From G020348385 sp964580235 (GTDB taxonomy: Bacteria > Acidobacteriota > Aminicenantia > Aminicenantales > Aminicenantaceae), in the NCBI GenBank assembly GCA_964580235.1, contig CAZOJY010000059.1, forward strand, positions 1-21,155: a stretch of DNA of 21,155 nucleotides, written 5' to 3'. Numbering within the stretch: position 1 is the first letter of the stretch; each line of letters begins with the position of its first letter. Shown one piece after another: positions 1 to 8,249 of this stretch. A model generated the notes under the pieces. It was not told where the DNA came from. It was given only the letters and a program-made list of their open reading frames with translations, and ran no database searches. The position numbers and the translations under genes are program-made.

Positions 1-30
1 TTTGCTTCTTTATTTTTTTCTCTAGGAATA

Positions 31-801
31 TCAAAGGTCATTGATTCTTTTTTCCAGGAGTTTTGTCATCATGTGATGGATGGCCTGATAGGCCGGCGAA
101 TCTTCTGATATCTTCCAGATCGGCTTTCCGGACTGGTCCATCCGGAGCAATGCCTCATCTTCCGGGATGGTAAAAAAGAGATTCAGCTCCTGCTCTTCGA
201 TGGTTTTTTCCAAAATCTCAGGGATGGCTTCCTTGACCCTGTTCAGAATCAGAAGTTTTTTGCCGATGCGGGTGTCCAACTCTTTCAAAAGGTCGCTGAT
301 TTTTGCGGCGGCCCGAACGCTTCGAGCCGATGGATCTGAGACAACAAGAAGGTGGTCGATCTTCTGCGTTGTCCGCCGGCTGAGGTGCTCCATTCCGGCT
401 TCATTGTCGATCACGATGTATGCATAATTGTTGCTCAGAGTCTTCAGGATATCCCGCAGGAGATTATTGGCGTAGCAGTAGCATCCGGGGCCCTCCGGCC
501 GGCCCATGGCAATCAGGTCGAAGTCCCGGGTTTCCCTCAGGCTGGCATGAATTTTGTATTCCAGAAACTCCTGTTTGGTCATCCCCCCCGGGAGCTTATG
601 GGCCGATTTTTTCATTTCCTCTCTGATCGCGCCGACGGTTTCTTCGATTCGGATTCCCAGAAGATCATTCAAATTCACATTTGAATCGGCATCCACAGCC
701 AGCACAGGCCCGTATTCCTGATCTTTCAACCAGCGGATAATCAGGGCGGCAAGCGTGGATTTTCCCGTCCCGCCTTTTCCGGATATTGCGATGCTTTTCA
801 T
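31..801 (-). CDS. cooC: CooC/AcsF-type nickel-insertion ATPase for CODH/ACS maturation
   Basis: This 256-residue MinD/ParA-like P-loop ATPase should use ATP to load nickel into carbon monoxide dehydrogenase and/or acetyl-CoA synthase in the cytoplasm. The deviant Walker A motif GKGGTGKST lies at residues 8-16 and DADSN follows at 37-41. A Cys-x-Cys pair (C107 and C109, within GPGCYCYANN) matches the dimer-interface nickel-binding pair of CooC proteins. Length is normal for the family. It is the last gene of the cluster in the window, 8 nt after the acsB stop. No Shine-Dalgarno sequence is visible before its ATG, so translation may be coupled to acsB. The 30 nt beyond its stop show no start codon, so it is unclear whether the operon continues to the left. 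Whether it serves CooS (CooC role) or AcsB (AcsF role) cannot be decided from sequence; adjacency to acsB favours AcsF. Confidence 0.93.
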   Translation of the reverse strand: MKSIAISGKGGTGKSTLAALIIRWLKDQEYGPVLAVDADSNVNLNDLLGIRIEETVGAIREEMKKSAHKLPGGMTKQEFLEYKIHASLRETRDFDLIAMGRPEGPGCYCYANNLLRDILKTLSNNYAYIVIDNEAGMEHLSRRTTQKIDHLLVVSDPSARSVRAAAKISDLLKELDTRIGKKLLILNRVKEAIPEILEKTIEEQELNLFFTIPEDEALLRMDQSGKPIWKISEDSPAYQAIHHMMTKLLEKRINDL

Positions 802-809
802 GGTCGGTG

Positions 810-3014
810 CTAAAATAGAGGGGGCATGGCCAGTGCGGGATGATGTTTTTGGCTGACGTATTCCTGAACTTCCTCCTCTGTGATGGCCGTGGTCTCATCG
901 GCAATTTTATCTAAAAAATCATCCATTCCCTCGCGTTTTCCTATGGCTTCCAATATCGGAGCCAGCTCTTCCTTCAGGGATTTATTCATCCAGACAATGC
1001 GCTTTGCCCCGCCTTCGGCGCTGATGAACTTTGGACTCCCGATGTACTGCTTGCTGTGACCGATGAATCCCGGAGTCTGTACGCCCCCGCCAACGGTTCC
1101 GGCCAGGGTTGAAAACGTCATGCCGCTCGGCGTCATTCCGATGTAATCCCTGTAAACGGTCATGATCCCGTTTGTGGAGGGGAGCAAACCGGAGATGCAT
1201 TCGAAGCAGCCGCAGGAAGTCATCGGATGCTCGATGATGCTGTAAGCGTTAAAAATTTCCAGTGTTTTGTGGGAGTTGTTGAACACGAAGTCGTTCACAT
1301 CCTGCCACTGTCCCTTCCTGGCATCCAAAACCTTTCCTTTTTTAACAGGCCGGTTTGGCCCTGTCGGATTTATCTTAAAGGCCGCTTTCCCGTCCAGCCA
1401 GTTATATGCCCCGCAAAGCCCGGAGCGTTCGGGAGTGATAATGCACACATGATTGGGGGCAAAGGACTGGCACAGGGTGCAGGAGTAAAACGTGTCGACC
1501 GCTTCATCGGTCATGTCTGCCAGGCGGGCATCCCTCTGTTTGTAAACTTGTCTTGCAATGTCCCGGAGTTCCACGACCTCTTTTTCTCTTGTATAGATTG
1601 TAACCTGAACTTTGTCGGTGATCTTTCCGAACTCCCCGTGAATTTTGGCATGCAGGATCGTCCCGAAGTGGTGGAAATCAAACTCTTTTGCTTTGGCCTC
1701 CCTGCTGATTCGCACCCAGTTGATATCCCTCTGCCCCATGTGGAAGATTCCGTTTGCACAGTTGATAAAATCATGAATCTGGCGCTCCAGAATGGGCTCG
1801 AAGTCGGGCTGCATATCGCGTCCGGCAACGTCCACCCATATTCCCAGGGGAATTTGCGCACCTTCTTCAACGTCTGCTATCTCCGGCCCGATAACACGGA
1901 TTTTTCCATCCTCCACCTGATCCATCTCTTTGGTTGTTAAAAACTCGAAACCCGGTTGAAGCTGGCCGGCCATCTCGACAAACATGTCTTCCTTTCGGAC
2001 CCTCTCTCCCTGGAAAGCCGGTCCGTAGGAGACAGGAATCGGGACTTTCGTAACGGTGACTTTCAGTCCCCTGACCTCGATGGCCTTGGACACGATCCTC
2101 TCAAAGGAGACCGGGGAAACCACGTGTTCGTAGGTGCAGATTCCGGAAGGTAAAATCTGATCAATGTCTGTATCAGCAATGGTGGGAAATCCATAATTGA
2201 TGGCACCGGCTGCCTGAGCGTGTTTTTCATCATCCACCGGCCCCAAAGCGAGGACAAAAGCAAAAACTCGGTTTTTGTTATAGCGAAGGACTTTCTGGTA
2301 GTCGCCGGGCTGGGCACCTCCAAAGGAAAGGGCGACTCTTGTGGCAAAACCGAGGGAATGGACCGTAGCGGTCACGTCCTCACCGAAGGGCACGAGGCGC
2401 GTTTCCCAGCCCATTTGGATCCCTTCTTCCCGGAGCTGTTGGGCCATGGACTTTCCATTTGTTGAAGCGGACATGAATACGTATAGGTTTTTTTCCTGCA
2501 GTTCCCTGGCAATCCTGACGGCAATCTCTTTGGATGGGCAGTACCCCACGCAGGCCGCAAAACCAGGGGCTGTTCCATCCACGAATTCGATGCCTCTCTC
2601 CCTCATGATGATGTCGTTGGCTGCCCCCAACCAAAGATGCTCATCATCAGGATTTGGCGCGGGAAAGTAGGGGAGTGGATTCTGTGTGTATTTGATGGCT
2701 TCGATGATTTCGTCGGCAAACAGGGTGGCCATTCCCGCATCCAGAGTGCTCCCAAGGTAGGGAACCCAAAGCCTTTCGGACGGCAGCGGAGGAAGAAGTT
2801 TTTTTGCCTGCTCCATCAGCTCAAGGAGTCCTTCGAGGGTTTGAATTCGCCGTCCCAGGATTCCGTGCGATATCGGAAGAAAATAACCCGTGTTGGGAAA
2901 CTCCACCTTTGCCGCCGGTCCCTTTTCCTGGATTGCTCGGCTGAGCTCCTTTTCTGCCCGCTCCACTATTTTTTGCGCTCCACGAATGGCTTTAGTTGCG
3001 ATCAGCTTGGACAT
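810..3014 (-). CDS. acsB: Acetyl-CoA synthase subunit of CODH/ACS (bacterial full-length form)
   Basis: The product makes acetyl-CoA from CO, a corrinoid-bound methyl group and coenzyme A, the last step of the Wood-Ljungdahl pathway. It has 734 residues, close to the Moorella enzyme. The A-cluster ligands are all visible: C512, C515, C524 and C534 in a Cys-x2-Cys-x8-Cys-x9-Cys pattern bind the 4Fe-4S cubane, and the Cys-Gly-Cys motif at 601-603 (TSCGCFEC) holds the distal nickel. This spacing equals that of the Moorella protein with a constant offset of six. The N-terminal CODH-contacting domain, absent from archaeal CdhC, is present. The start is supported by a GGAGG eight bases upstream of the ATG, inside the end of cooS; the gap to cooS is 3 nt, so the two subunits are probably made in step. 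Confidence 0.98.
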   Translation of the reverse strand: MSKLIATKAIRGAQKIVERAEKELSRAIQEKGPAAKVEFPNTGYFLPISHGILGRRIQTLEGLLELMEQAKKLLPPLPSERLWVPYLGSTLDAGMATLFADEIIEAIKYTQNPLPYFPAPNPDDEHLWLGAANDIIMRERGIEFVDGTAPGFAACVGYCPSKEIAVRIARELQEKNLYVFMSASTNGKSMAQQLREEGIQMGWETRLVPFGEDVTATVHSLGFATRVALSFGGAQPGDYQKVLRYNKNRVFAFVLALGPVDDEKHAQAAGAINYGFPTIADTDIDQILPSGICTYEHVVSPVSFERIVSKAIEVRGLKVTVTKVPIPVSYGPAFQGERVRKEDMFVEMAGQLQPGFEFLTTKEMDQVEDGKIRVIGPEIADVEEGAQIPLGIWVDVAGRDMQPDFEPILERQIHDFINCANGIFHMGQRDINWVRISREAKAKEFDFHHFGTILHAKIHGEFGKITDKVQVTIYTREKEVVELRDIARQVYKQRDARLADMTDEAVDTFYSCTLCQSFAPNHVCIITPERSGLCGAYNWLDGKAAFKINPTGPNRPVKKGKVLDARKGQWQDVNDFVFNNSHKTLEIFNAYSIIEHPMTSCGCFECISGLLPSTNGIMTVYRDYIGMTPSGMTFSTLAGTVGGGVQTPGFIGHSKQYIGSPKFISAEGGAKRIVWMNKSLKEELAPILEAIGKREGMDDFLDKIADETTAITEEEVQEYVSQKHHPALAMPPLF

Positions 3015-3017
3015 CGA

Positions 3018-4973
3018 TCAGACCTCCAGATCCCGCCTCATCTCCATATCGAAAAGGACCCTTTTTTTGTCTTTATCGATCCCCAGGATTTTCCTTTTTT
3101 TGTTTATGTGGTCGATTATCATCGCAGCCATTTTAGAAGGATCCGGCTCGGCGGCCCATTTTCCTCCCAAGCTTTTTTCAAGGCTTTTGAAGATGTGTTC
3201 GCTGAATATATCACTCCCGCTGACGGGAAGACCTATCCCAAAAACCGTAAAAACTCCAGAGGACACAAAATACTGGCCGATAGCGATGGCCTTTTCGCTC
3301 ATCCATTCAGGAGCAGCGCCGGCCACAGGAAGCTCGCTGATATCTTCCCCCAGTCCGCCGACTTTTACCATCTCGGAAAGGGCCATCAGGATCCGGGAGT
3401 TGTCCACACAGGATCCGGAATGGAGGACAGGAGGCATTCCCACAGCCCGGCAGACTTCCGCCAATCCTTTTCCGGCCAGTTTCTCCGCGGATTCAGGCGT
3501 GAGGAATCCGGCTTTCGCACAGGCAATAGCCGAGCACCCTGTCTGCACAACCAGGATGTCGTTTGCGATCAGCTCTTGGACAACTTGGACATGCCCTCGA
3601 TCATGGGTTACCTTGGGATTGCAGCAGCCCACAACGCCCGCCACACCCCTGATCCGGCCGTTGATGACATTGTCGTTGAGCGGAGTGTATGATGTGCGGA
3701 ATGTCCCCCCCAGCATATAATTGATCGCCTCATGACTGAATCCTGCAATCAAGTCCATCTTTTCCTTGGGAATGTTGACCTCTCCACGGTTTGGGAAATT
3801 CATGATGGCTTCTTTGACGATGTCTTTGGCCGTCTGCAGGGCATTTTGTTCGGAAAGCGGAAAATAGGCGACTTCTTCCATTCTTCCCTTTGGGGATGTC
3901 GTGATGAGCTCGGTATGGTAGCGCCTGCTGACCTCCGGAAGGGAGGGCATGATACACTGTACGTCCACGATCATGGCGTCTACGGCGCCCGTGCTCAGGG
4001 AGAGTTCCTGCTGCAGGACGTTCCCCGCAATCGGCAGGCCGTGTCGGATCAAGATTTCATTGGCCGTGCAGCAAATTCCAGCCAGGTTAATCCCCGCCGC
4101 ACCTTTGGATTTGGCCATGTCCAGGAGGTCTTTGTTTTTTGCCGCTTTGACCAGCATTTCCGAAAGCACTGGTTCGTGCCCGTGGACCACGATATTCACG
4201 TCTTTTTCTGATAGAACGCCCAGATTCACCTGGCCGCGGATGGGGGAAGGGGTACCGAACAGGATATCCTGAAGTTCTGTGGCAATCATCGATCCGCCCC
4301 AGCCGTCGGCCAGGGCTGTGCGGGCGGCGTGGAGCATGATGTTTCGGTAATCATGATCCACACCCATGTTTGTCCGGTGCATCATCTCCACGATTTCGCG
4401 ATCGATCCCCCGGGGAGTGATTTTCAACTGCCGCCAGAGCTTCTGGCGTTTGGAAGGCGCCTGTTTGATAAAACCGATCTCTCCATCCTGCTGTCCGAAA
4501 TTTGCCAGAGCTTTTTTCGCTATGTCTTTGGCGATTTCCTGTTTTTCCCGGCCTTTGGTATCGATCCCGAGAACATGGGCCACTTTTATCAGTTTGTTGA
4601 CGTCTTTGATCGTGTATCCCGATTCTGGAGATGTGGCCGCAATCAGCAGGATTTTCGCGACCTCCCGTCCATGGTCTGAATGGGCCGCTGCTCCGGCTGC
4701 AACCATCCGGGCAAAGTTTCGCGCAACGATCACTTCGGCGGTGGCCCCGCAGACACCCCGCTGTGGGGATTTACCCCTGGGATTTATGCGGCAGGGGCCC
4801 ATGTAGCAGAGGCGGCAGCACAGACCCTGTTCCCCGAATCCACAGCGTGTTTTTTGCTGGTCAGAGCGGTCCCAAACGGTCTCGACTCCCTGCCGGGAGG
4901 TTCGCTCAAGCATTTCATTGACCGTTTTATCGATACTTTTTTTCTGTGATTTTTCCATGTCTTTCGATCCCAT
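3018..4973 (-). CDS. cooS: Ni-Fe carbon monoxide dehydrogenase catalytic subunit
   Basis: The product interconverts CO and CO2 and, paired with AcsB, feeds CO to acetyl-CoA synthase; acsA is the equivalent name. The 651-residue protein begins with the B/D-cluster cysteine block (C44, C52, C53, C56 and C61, ending in GPCRI). C-cluster ligands are recognisable in order: the HGHEP histidine near 266, the Cys pair at 301-302, C340 (VDVQC), C450 (GVVGCC), C480 (QTGCSAIAC) and C522 (SGSCVDNSR). I chose the ATG at 4973, whose A is shared with the TGA of the upstream gene; a TTG one codon earlier is an alternative. The tight junctions on both sides place it in the middle of one operon with acsB and cooC. 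No ligand is missing, so it should be active. Confidence 0.97.
   Translation of the reverse strand: MGSKDMEKSQKKSIDKTVNEMLERTSRQGVETVWDRSDQQKTRCGFGEQGLCCRLCYMGPCRINPRGKSPQRGVCGATAEVIVARNFARMVAAGAAAHSDHGREVAKILLIAATSPESGYTIKDVNKLIKVAHVLGIDTKGREKQEIAKDIAKKALANFGQQDGEIGFIKQAPSKRQKLWRQLKITPRGIDREIVEMMHRTNMGVDHDYRNIMLHAARTALADGWGGSMIATELQDILFGTPSPIRGQVNLGVLSEKDVNIVVHGHEPVLSEMLVKAAKNKDLLDMAKSKGAAGINLAGICCTANEILIRHGLPIAGNVLQQELSLSTGAVDAMIVDVQCIMPSLPEVSRRYHTELITTSPKGRMEEVAYFPLSEQNALQTAKDIVKEAIMNFPNRGEVNIPKEKMDLIAGFSHEAINYMLGGTFRTSYTPLNDNVINGRIRGVAGVVGCCNPKVTHDRGHVQVVQELIANDILVVQTGCSAIACAKAGFLTPESAEKLAGKGLAEVCRAVGMPPVLHSGSCVDNSRILMALSEMVKVGGLGEDISELPVAGAAPEWMSEKAIAIGQYFVSSGVFTVFGIGLPVSGSDIFSEHIFKSLEKSLGGKWAAEPDPSKMAAMIIDHINKKRKILGIDKDKKRVLFDMEMRRDLEV
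3023..3027 (-). promoter_or_regulatory. Shine-Dalgarno sequence of acsB inside cooS
   Basis: GGAGG on the minus strand, eight bases before the acsB ATG and within the last codons of cooS. It fixes the acsB start and suggests translational coupling of the two enzyme subunits. Confidence 0.75.
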
Positions 4974-6019
4974 CAACCTGAATCCCTGATGATCCGGCTC
5001 ACCTCGGACAGGTGCTCAAATATTTTTTCGGATAAATCGACCGGAAGAGATCCTGTTCCGCAACTGGGTGTTATCAAACTCTTTTCCCGGATTAGATTGG
5101 GATCGATTCCTCTGCGGGCCAGGTTATTGACGCCAGATTCCCATTTTTTCACAAGGGAATCAGCGGTCTCTTCGTTGATTTTTTCCGAAGTCGGCACAAT
5201 ACCCCAGGCCAGGACTCCTCCCTTTTCCAGGAAACTTTTAACCTGGACGGGGTAGTAAGCGATCGTGTCGGCATAATCGTAGGCATCGAAGCTGATTACA
5301 TCCGCACCGGCATCAATCAAAATGGTCCATTCGGTATTCCCGCAGCAGTGAATGCCGGCAATGGCGTCTTCTTTGTGTACTGCCTGGATGACCGCGTTCA
5401 AATGCTCCACCACATCCGCACGATTCAGGCTTACATAGGTGGAGGAGCCGAATCCTGAGAGGATGGGTTCGTCGATAAAACAGATCTGGCCGCATCCCAG
5501 GAATTTGAACTTATTCAACAGCCAGCGGGCTTTCATTTCGGTCCCTTTGACGATGACATCGCGGAACAAATCATTATAATAGATGGCGCGTTTATTTTCG
5601 TCCACGCGGCCCAGCCCCACGGTTATTGGGCCCGTGACATGGCTTTTAAAGTACTGGAGGCTGGGAAGAGCATTTTTAGTTAATTTTTTTTCCATGGCAT
5701 AGATGCCGCGGCTGAATTCGTTGGTTATTTTAAAATGTTCCAGATTTTCGGCGATATAATTTTCGTAAAACACCTCGAAATCGGCAGTGACATCCTTATC
5801 GGTTTCGAAATACATCCGCTTCTTCTCCTCGTCCAACACCACACAGGGGATCCCTTCGCTGTACTGGATTTCCATTTCCTCTCTGAAGTTTGTGTTCGGA
5901 AGCTGGGGCCAGATGGGGATTTCGGGAATGGAGTTCAGGATGATTTCACAGGCAGTGTCCGGATCGGCATGAGGCATACTTCCGATGGCCGTGGGGAGAC
6001 ATTTTGGTTTAAAATCCAT
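4973..6019 (-). CDS. MetE/UROD-superfamily zinc methyltransferase-like protein of the CODH/ACS operon
   Basis: A 348-residue TIM-barrel protein resembling the catalytic half of cobalamin-independent methionine synthase and the uroporphyrinogen decarboxylase-like methyltransferases. The expected zinc ligands are visible: H224 and C226 in GIHCCGN and C320 in TPSCGTG. An acidic FIDEP segment (near 182-185) and an N-terminal AIGSMPH motif are also typical. The family moves methyl groups between a corrinoid or folate donor and a thiol. Its true substrate here is unknown, but its 1-nt overlap with cooS and shared operon suggest a methyl-transfer or corrinoid-linked job in the acetyl-CoA pathway. 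It lacks a corrinoid-binding domain. The ATG has a strong GGAGG six bases upstream. It is too short for full MetE and is unlikely to be haem-pathway HemE. Confidence 0.8.
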   Translation of the reverse strand: MDFKPKCLPTAIGSMPHADPDTACEIILNSIPEIPIWPQLPNTNFREEMEIQYSEGIPCVVLDEEKKRMYFETDKDVTADFEVFYENYIAENLEHFKITNEFSRGIYAMEKKLTKNALPSLQYFKSHVTGPITVGLGRVDENKRAIYYNDLFRDVIVKGTEMKARWLLNKFKFLGCGQICFIDEPILSGFGSSTYVSLNRADVVEHLNAVIQAVHKEDAIAGIHCCGNTEWTILIDAGADVISFDAYDYADTIAYYPVQVKSFLEKGGVLAWGIVPTSEKINEETADSLVKKWESGVNNLARRGIDPNLIREKSLITPSCGTGSLPVDLSEKIFEHLSEVSRIIRDSG

Positions 6020-6025
6020 GTGTTA

Positions 6026-6030
6026 CCTCC
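6026..6030 (-). promoter_or_regulatory. Shine-Dalgarno sequence of the MetE-like gene
   Basis: GGAGG on the minus strand six bases before the ATG at 6019. It supports that start and marks the first gene of the four-gene cooS-acsB-cooC transcription unit. Confidence 0.7.
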
Positions 6031-6065
6031 GGTCTTTCCGGTACTTCAGAATTTTACGGACATAT

Positions 6066-6093
6066 ATAGTACCACAAATGGTGTCATTTTCAG
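6066..6093 (-). promoter_or_regulatory. Candidate promoter of the CODH/ACS operon with an operator-like palindrome
   Basis: On the minus strand a -35-like CTGAAA (6088-6093) and a -10-like TACTAT (6066-6071) are separated by 16 bases, each matching consensus at four of six positions. The -10 box lies 46 bases before the ATG at 6019. The inverted repeat AAATG-4-CATTT (6076-6089) falls almost entirely in the spacer, where a bound regulator would block RNA polymerase. The match is weak; the 164-nt gap between two otherwise compact genes is the main reason to expect a promoter here. Confidence 0.3.
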
Positions 6094-6183
6094 AGATATA
6101 TCACTAAGCGGTTACCAGAGCCAGATTTGTGCCGATTTCTGAAGACATCCGAGAAACTGAGAAGGGCGCTGAGAACAGAAATT

Positions 6184-7953
6184 TTATTTTGAATATTCCG
6201 GGGCGGGGAAATTCAACGATTCGACAAAGGACTCTTGGAATCGGGGATCTGTTGCAAGGGAGATGTAGCGGACCTTTTTAATCAGGGATTCCGTTTTTCT
6301 CCGGGCCTCTTTCGACAGCAGCAGCGCTCTAGCTCCGGCCAAAGATGAGTTCCCGATGTAAACGATTTTTTCCGGATCGATATCAGGCAAAAGCCCGATT
6401 CTCATGGCATTTTTTGTATTCAGGTAATTTCCGAAAGCGCCTGCAATGAAAATCTTGTTTAAATCTCCTTTTTTTAGCTGGAACTTTTCACAGATCATCC
6501 GGATGCCCGTTTTAACGGCGGCCACAGCCAACTGGATCTCCCGAATGTCCTGCTGTGAGATGGAAATTTTGTCTGTGATCACTATTTTGTCGCCCGTTTC
6601 ATTGATTTTTCCGGTCTGTGTTATTTTCCCTTCATCCAGATTCATCGCGATCAAATCGATAAGGCCTGTCCCGCATATGCCCCGCGCATTTTCTCTTCCG
6701 ATCGTATGCAGGATGAGCCGGTTTTTCTTTTCGGCTTTATATATCGCTCCCGGCAGGGCAAGCATTCCTGAGCTGATATTCATGCCCTCAAAAGCCGGGC
6801 CGGCTGCAGTGGAAGTCGCTACGAATTTTTTTTCGGTTTTGAGAACGATTTCCCCGTTTGTGCCCAGGTCGATAAACAGGTTATTGCCTTTGCGATTGGC
6901 TAAACCTGCTGCCTGGAGTCCTGCAGAAATATCTCCGCCGACAAAACTCTTGATGTTCGGAACGACATAAGCTTTTGCATTCCGGTTTATTCGGAATCCC
7001 AGCTTGCTCGCCGGGAGTTCTGACAATCTGTGAAAGACAGCGTGAAAGGGAGAGACTGCAAGTGTGTCGACAGGCAACCCGAGGAGCAGATGGTTCATGG
7101 TTGTATTGCCTGCAAAGATGGTTTCATAGACATGATCAGGTGAAATATGCTTTCTATCCAGGATGAGCTTAATCATCTGGGATAAAGTATTCTGAACGGA
7201 ACTCTGCAGTTTTTCCAGATTATCTGGGGCTCTATAGGCGAAAGAAATCCGGGAAACAACATCCATCCCGTATTTCATCTGGCTGTTGTTTTCTGTTTCC
7301 GTATCGATTATGTCGCCTGAGTTCAAGTTGACGAGCTCGACAACCAGAGTAGTTGTTCCCAGGTCTATGGCCAGCCCAAAATTCTGCTCTGTCGTATCTT
7401 CGGATTCAACAGCCAGGATTTCTTTATCATTGTACAGAGCGGTTGTGACTTTGAATCTGTTATTTTCCAGCGTCCCAGGAAGCGCTCTCAATAAACTTAA
7501 GGGGACATCCAGGTTTTTTTTTCGAAAATGTTTTTTCAATTCGCTCAGCAAAGAATGGGGATGAGCCAACTCAGGTTTGTTGAGTTCCACAAAATATTTT
7601 TTTACACAGGAATTGATGACAAGAGGCCGTTTTATCCCTGTCTTCAGAATGGACGTTTTCTGGAGAAGGGATTCATGCGGAATATTTATCACCACATTGC
7701 CCGATACTTTGAATCGGCATGCCAGCCTGTGGTTTTGGTTGAGTTTTTTCATCTGGATCAGAACGTCTTCATGCTCATCAGGGGGAGGCAAAAACCCCTC
7801 GAGAATCTCGACAAAACACTTCCCGCATAAGGCTCGTTTCTGACAGTACAGGCTGAGATCGATGCCGCTTTCTAGAATCTTATCTGCAAGCAGTTCGCCT
7901 TTTTGTGCCTGGATTGTCCTATCAAAATTGCATATTTTTATTGTATAAACCAT
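6184..7953 (-). CDS. acsV: Reductive activator of corrinoid iron-sulfur protein (RACo/AcsV, ASKHA ATPase with ferredoxin domain)
   Basis: This 589-residue protein should reactivate the corrinoid iron-sulfur protein when its cobalt is oxidised to Co(II), using ATP hydrolysis and a low-potential electron. The N-terminus is a plant-type 2Fe-2S ferredoxin domain with ligands C37, C43, C46 and C79. The C-terminal two thirds are the DUF4445 ASKHA ATPase domain, with phosphate-loop motifs AIDLGTTT (near 195-202) and FIDLGTNGE (near 360-368) and an AGAFGNYL segment near the C-terminus. Its partner, AcsC/AcsD, is not in the window. It reads in the same direction as the cooS operon but is separated by 164 nt. 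No Shine-Dalgarno sequence lies before the ATG, yet an in-frame TAG two codons upstream rules out a longer N-terminus. Related activators of methylamine or methanol corrinoid proteins are possible; the neighbours favour AcsV. Confidence 0.9.
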   Translation of the reverse strand: MVYTIKICNFDRTIQAQKGELLADKILESGIDLSLYCQKRALCGKCFVEILEGFLPPPDEHEDVLIQMKKLNQNHRLACRFKVSGNVVINIPHESLLQKTSILKTGIKRPLVINSCVKKYFVELNKPELAHPHSLLSELKKHFRKKNLDVPLSLLRALPGTLENNRFKVTTALYNDKEILAVESEDTTEQNFGLAIDLGTTTLVVELVNLNSGDIIDTETENNSQMKYGMDVVSRISFAYRAPDNLEKLQSSVQNTLSQMIKLILDRKHISPDHVYETIFAGNTTMNHLLLGLPVDTLAVSPFHAVFHRLSELPASKLGFRINRNAKAYVVPNIKSFVGGDISAGLQAAGLANRKGNNLFIDLGTNGEIVLKTEKKFVATSTAAGPAFEGMNISSGMLALPGAIYKAEKKNRLILHTIGRENARGICGTGLIDLIAMNLDEGKITQTGKINETGDKIVITDKISISQQDIREIQLAVAAVKTGIRMICEKFQLKKGDLNKIFIAGAFGNYLNTKNAMRIGLLPDIDPEKIVYIGNSSLAGARALLLSKEARRKTESLIKKVRYISLATDPRFQESFVESLNFPAPEYSK

Positions 7954-8249
7954 TGTCTAAATAGAGTGTAGCATATCTCATTTTCCGGCGGAAGTAGGAT
8001 CGGAGAGCGCAGCCAAAACGAGCACGGCCGATGTGAAAAATTCCTGTCCTTTGAATCGGGATAGAAGAAAGATCATAAAGATGGGAATGCAGAAGATTCT
8101 GAATAGGATGAAGCAAATGGGAATATTCATGTGATTGAAGAAGTATAATAGCGTAAAAGGAATCTAAAGTTCAAATGGTCGTAAGTTGATTTCGACCAGC
8201 AGCCTTAGTCTTGACAATTAATGCTCCTGGGCTTAAAAAAAGAGGCGAG
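7954..8249. other. Divergent intergenic region upstream of acsV and the zinc-ribbon gene
   Basis: About 300 nt without a convincing gene. It holds a candidate minus-strand promoter at 8145-8174, which would give acsV a leader of roughly 185 nt, and a short palindrome TTCCGGCGGAA at 7983-7993. A start-less plus-strand reading frame (7961-8134) ends in a methionine- and lysine-rich stretch but has no initiation signal. I see no cobalamin-riboswitch consensus. Confidence 0.5.
8145..8174 (-). promoter_or_regulatory. Candidate promoter for acsV
   Basis: On the minus strand TTGAAC (8169-8174, four of six to consensus) and TATTAT (8145-8150, five of six) are 18 bases apart. This is the best sigma-70-like match upstream of acsV. 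It implies a leader of roughly 185 nt, which is long for a gene with no visible ribosome binding site. Confidence 0.4.

Noticed and set aside
1227..1940. Plus-strand open frame (237 codons) opposite acsB
   Set aside because: Antisense shadow of the acetyl-CoA synthase catalytic domain, with no ribosome binding site or recognisable motif.
2637..3692. Long plus-strand open frame (351 codons) opposite acsB and cooS
   Set aside because: It lies antisense to two genes with complete active-site motifs; the frame is a by-product of their codon use and its translation shows no protein-like pattern.
4973..6019. Assignment as HemE (uroporphyrinogen decarboxylase) or full MetE
   Set aside because: The His-x-Cys...Cys zinc site is not a feature of HemE, and the protein is less than half the length of MetE.
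7961..8134. Plus-strand open stretch ending in a Met/Lys-rich peptide
   Set aside because: There is no start codon with a ribosome binding site, and it overlaps the likely acsV leader on the other strand; not enough for a gene call.
8211..8249. TTG start giving the zinc-ribbon protein 13 extra residues, and TTGACA here as a -35 box
   Set aside because: The TTG has no ribosome binding site, whereas the ATG at 8250 has GAGG upstream. The only -10-like sequence (TTAAAA) matches poorly and would start the RNA inside that ribosome binding site.
6020..8249. Cobalamin riboswitch upstream of the MetE-like gene or acsV
   Set aside because: Corrinoid-linked genes made this worth checking, but I found no B12-box-like sequence in either intergenic region by eye.
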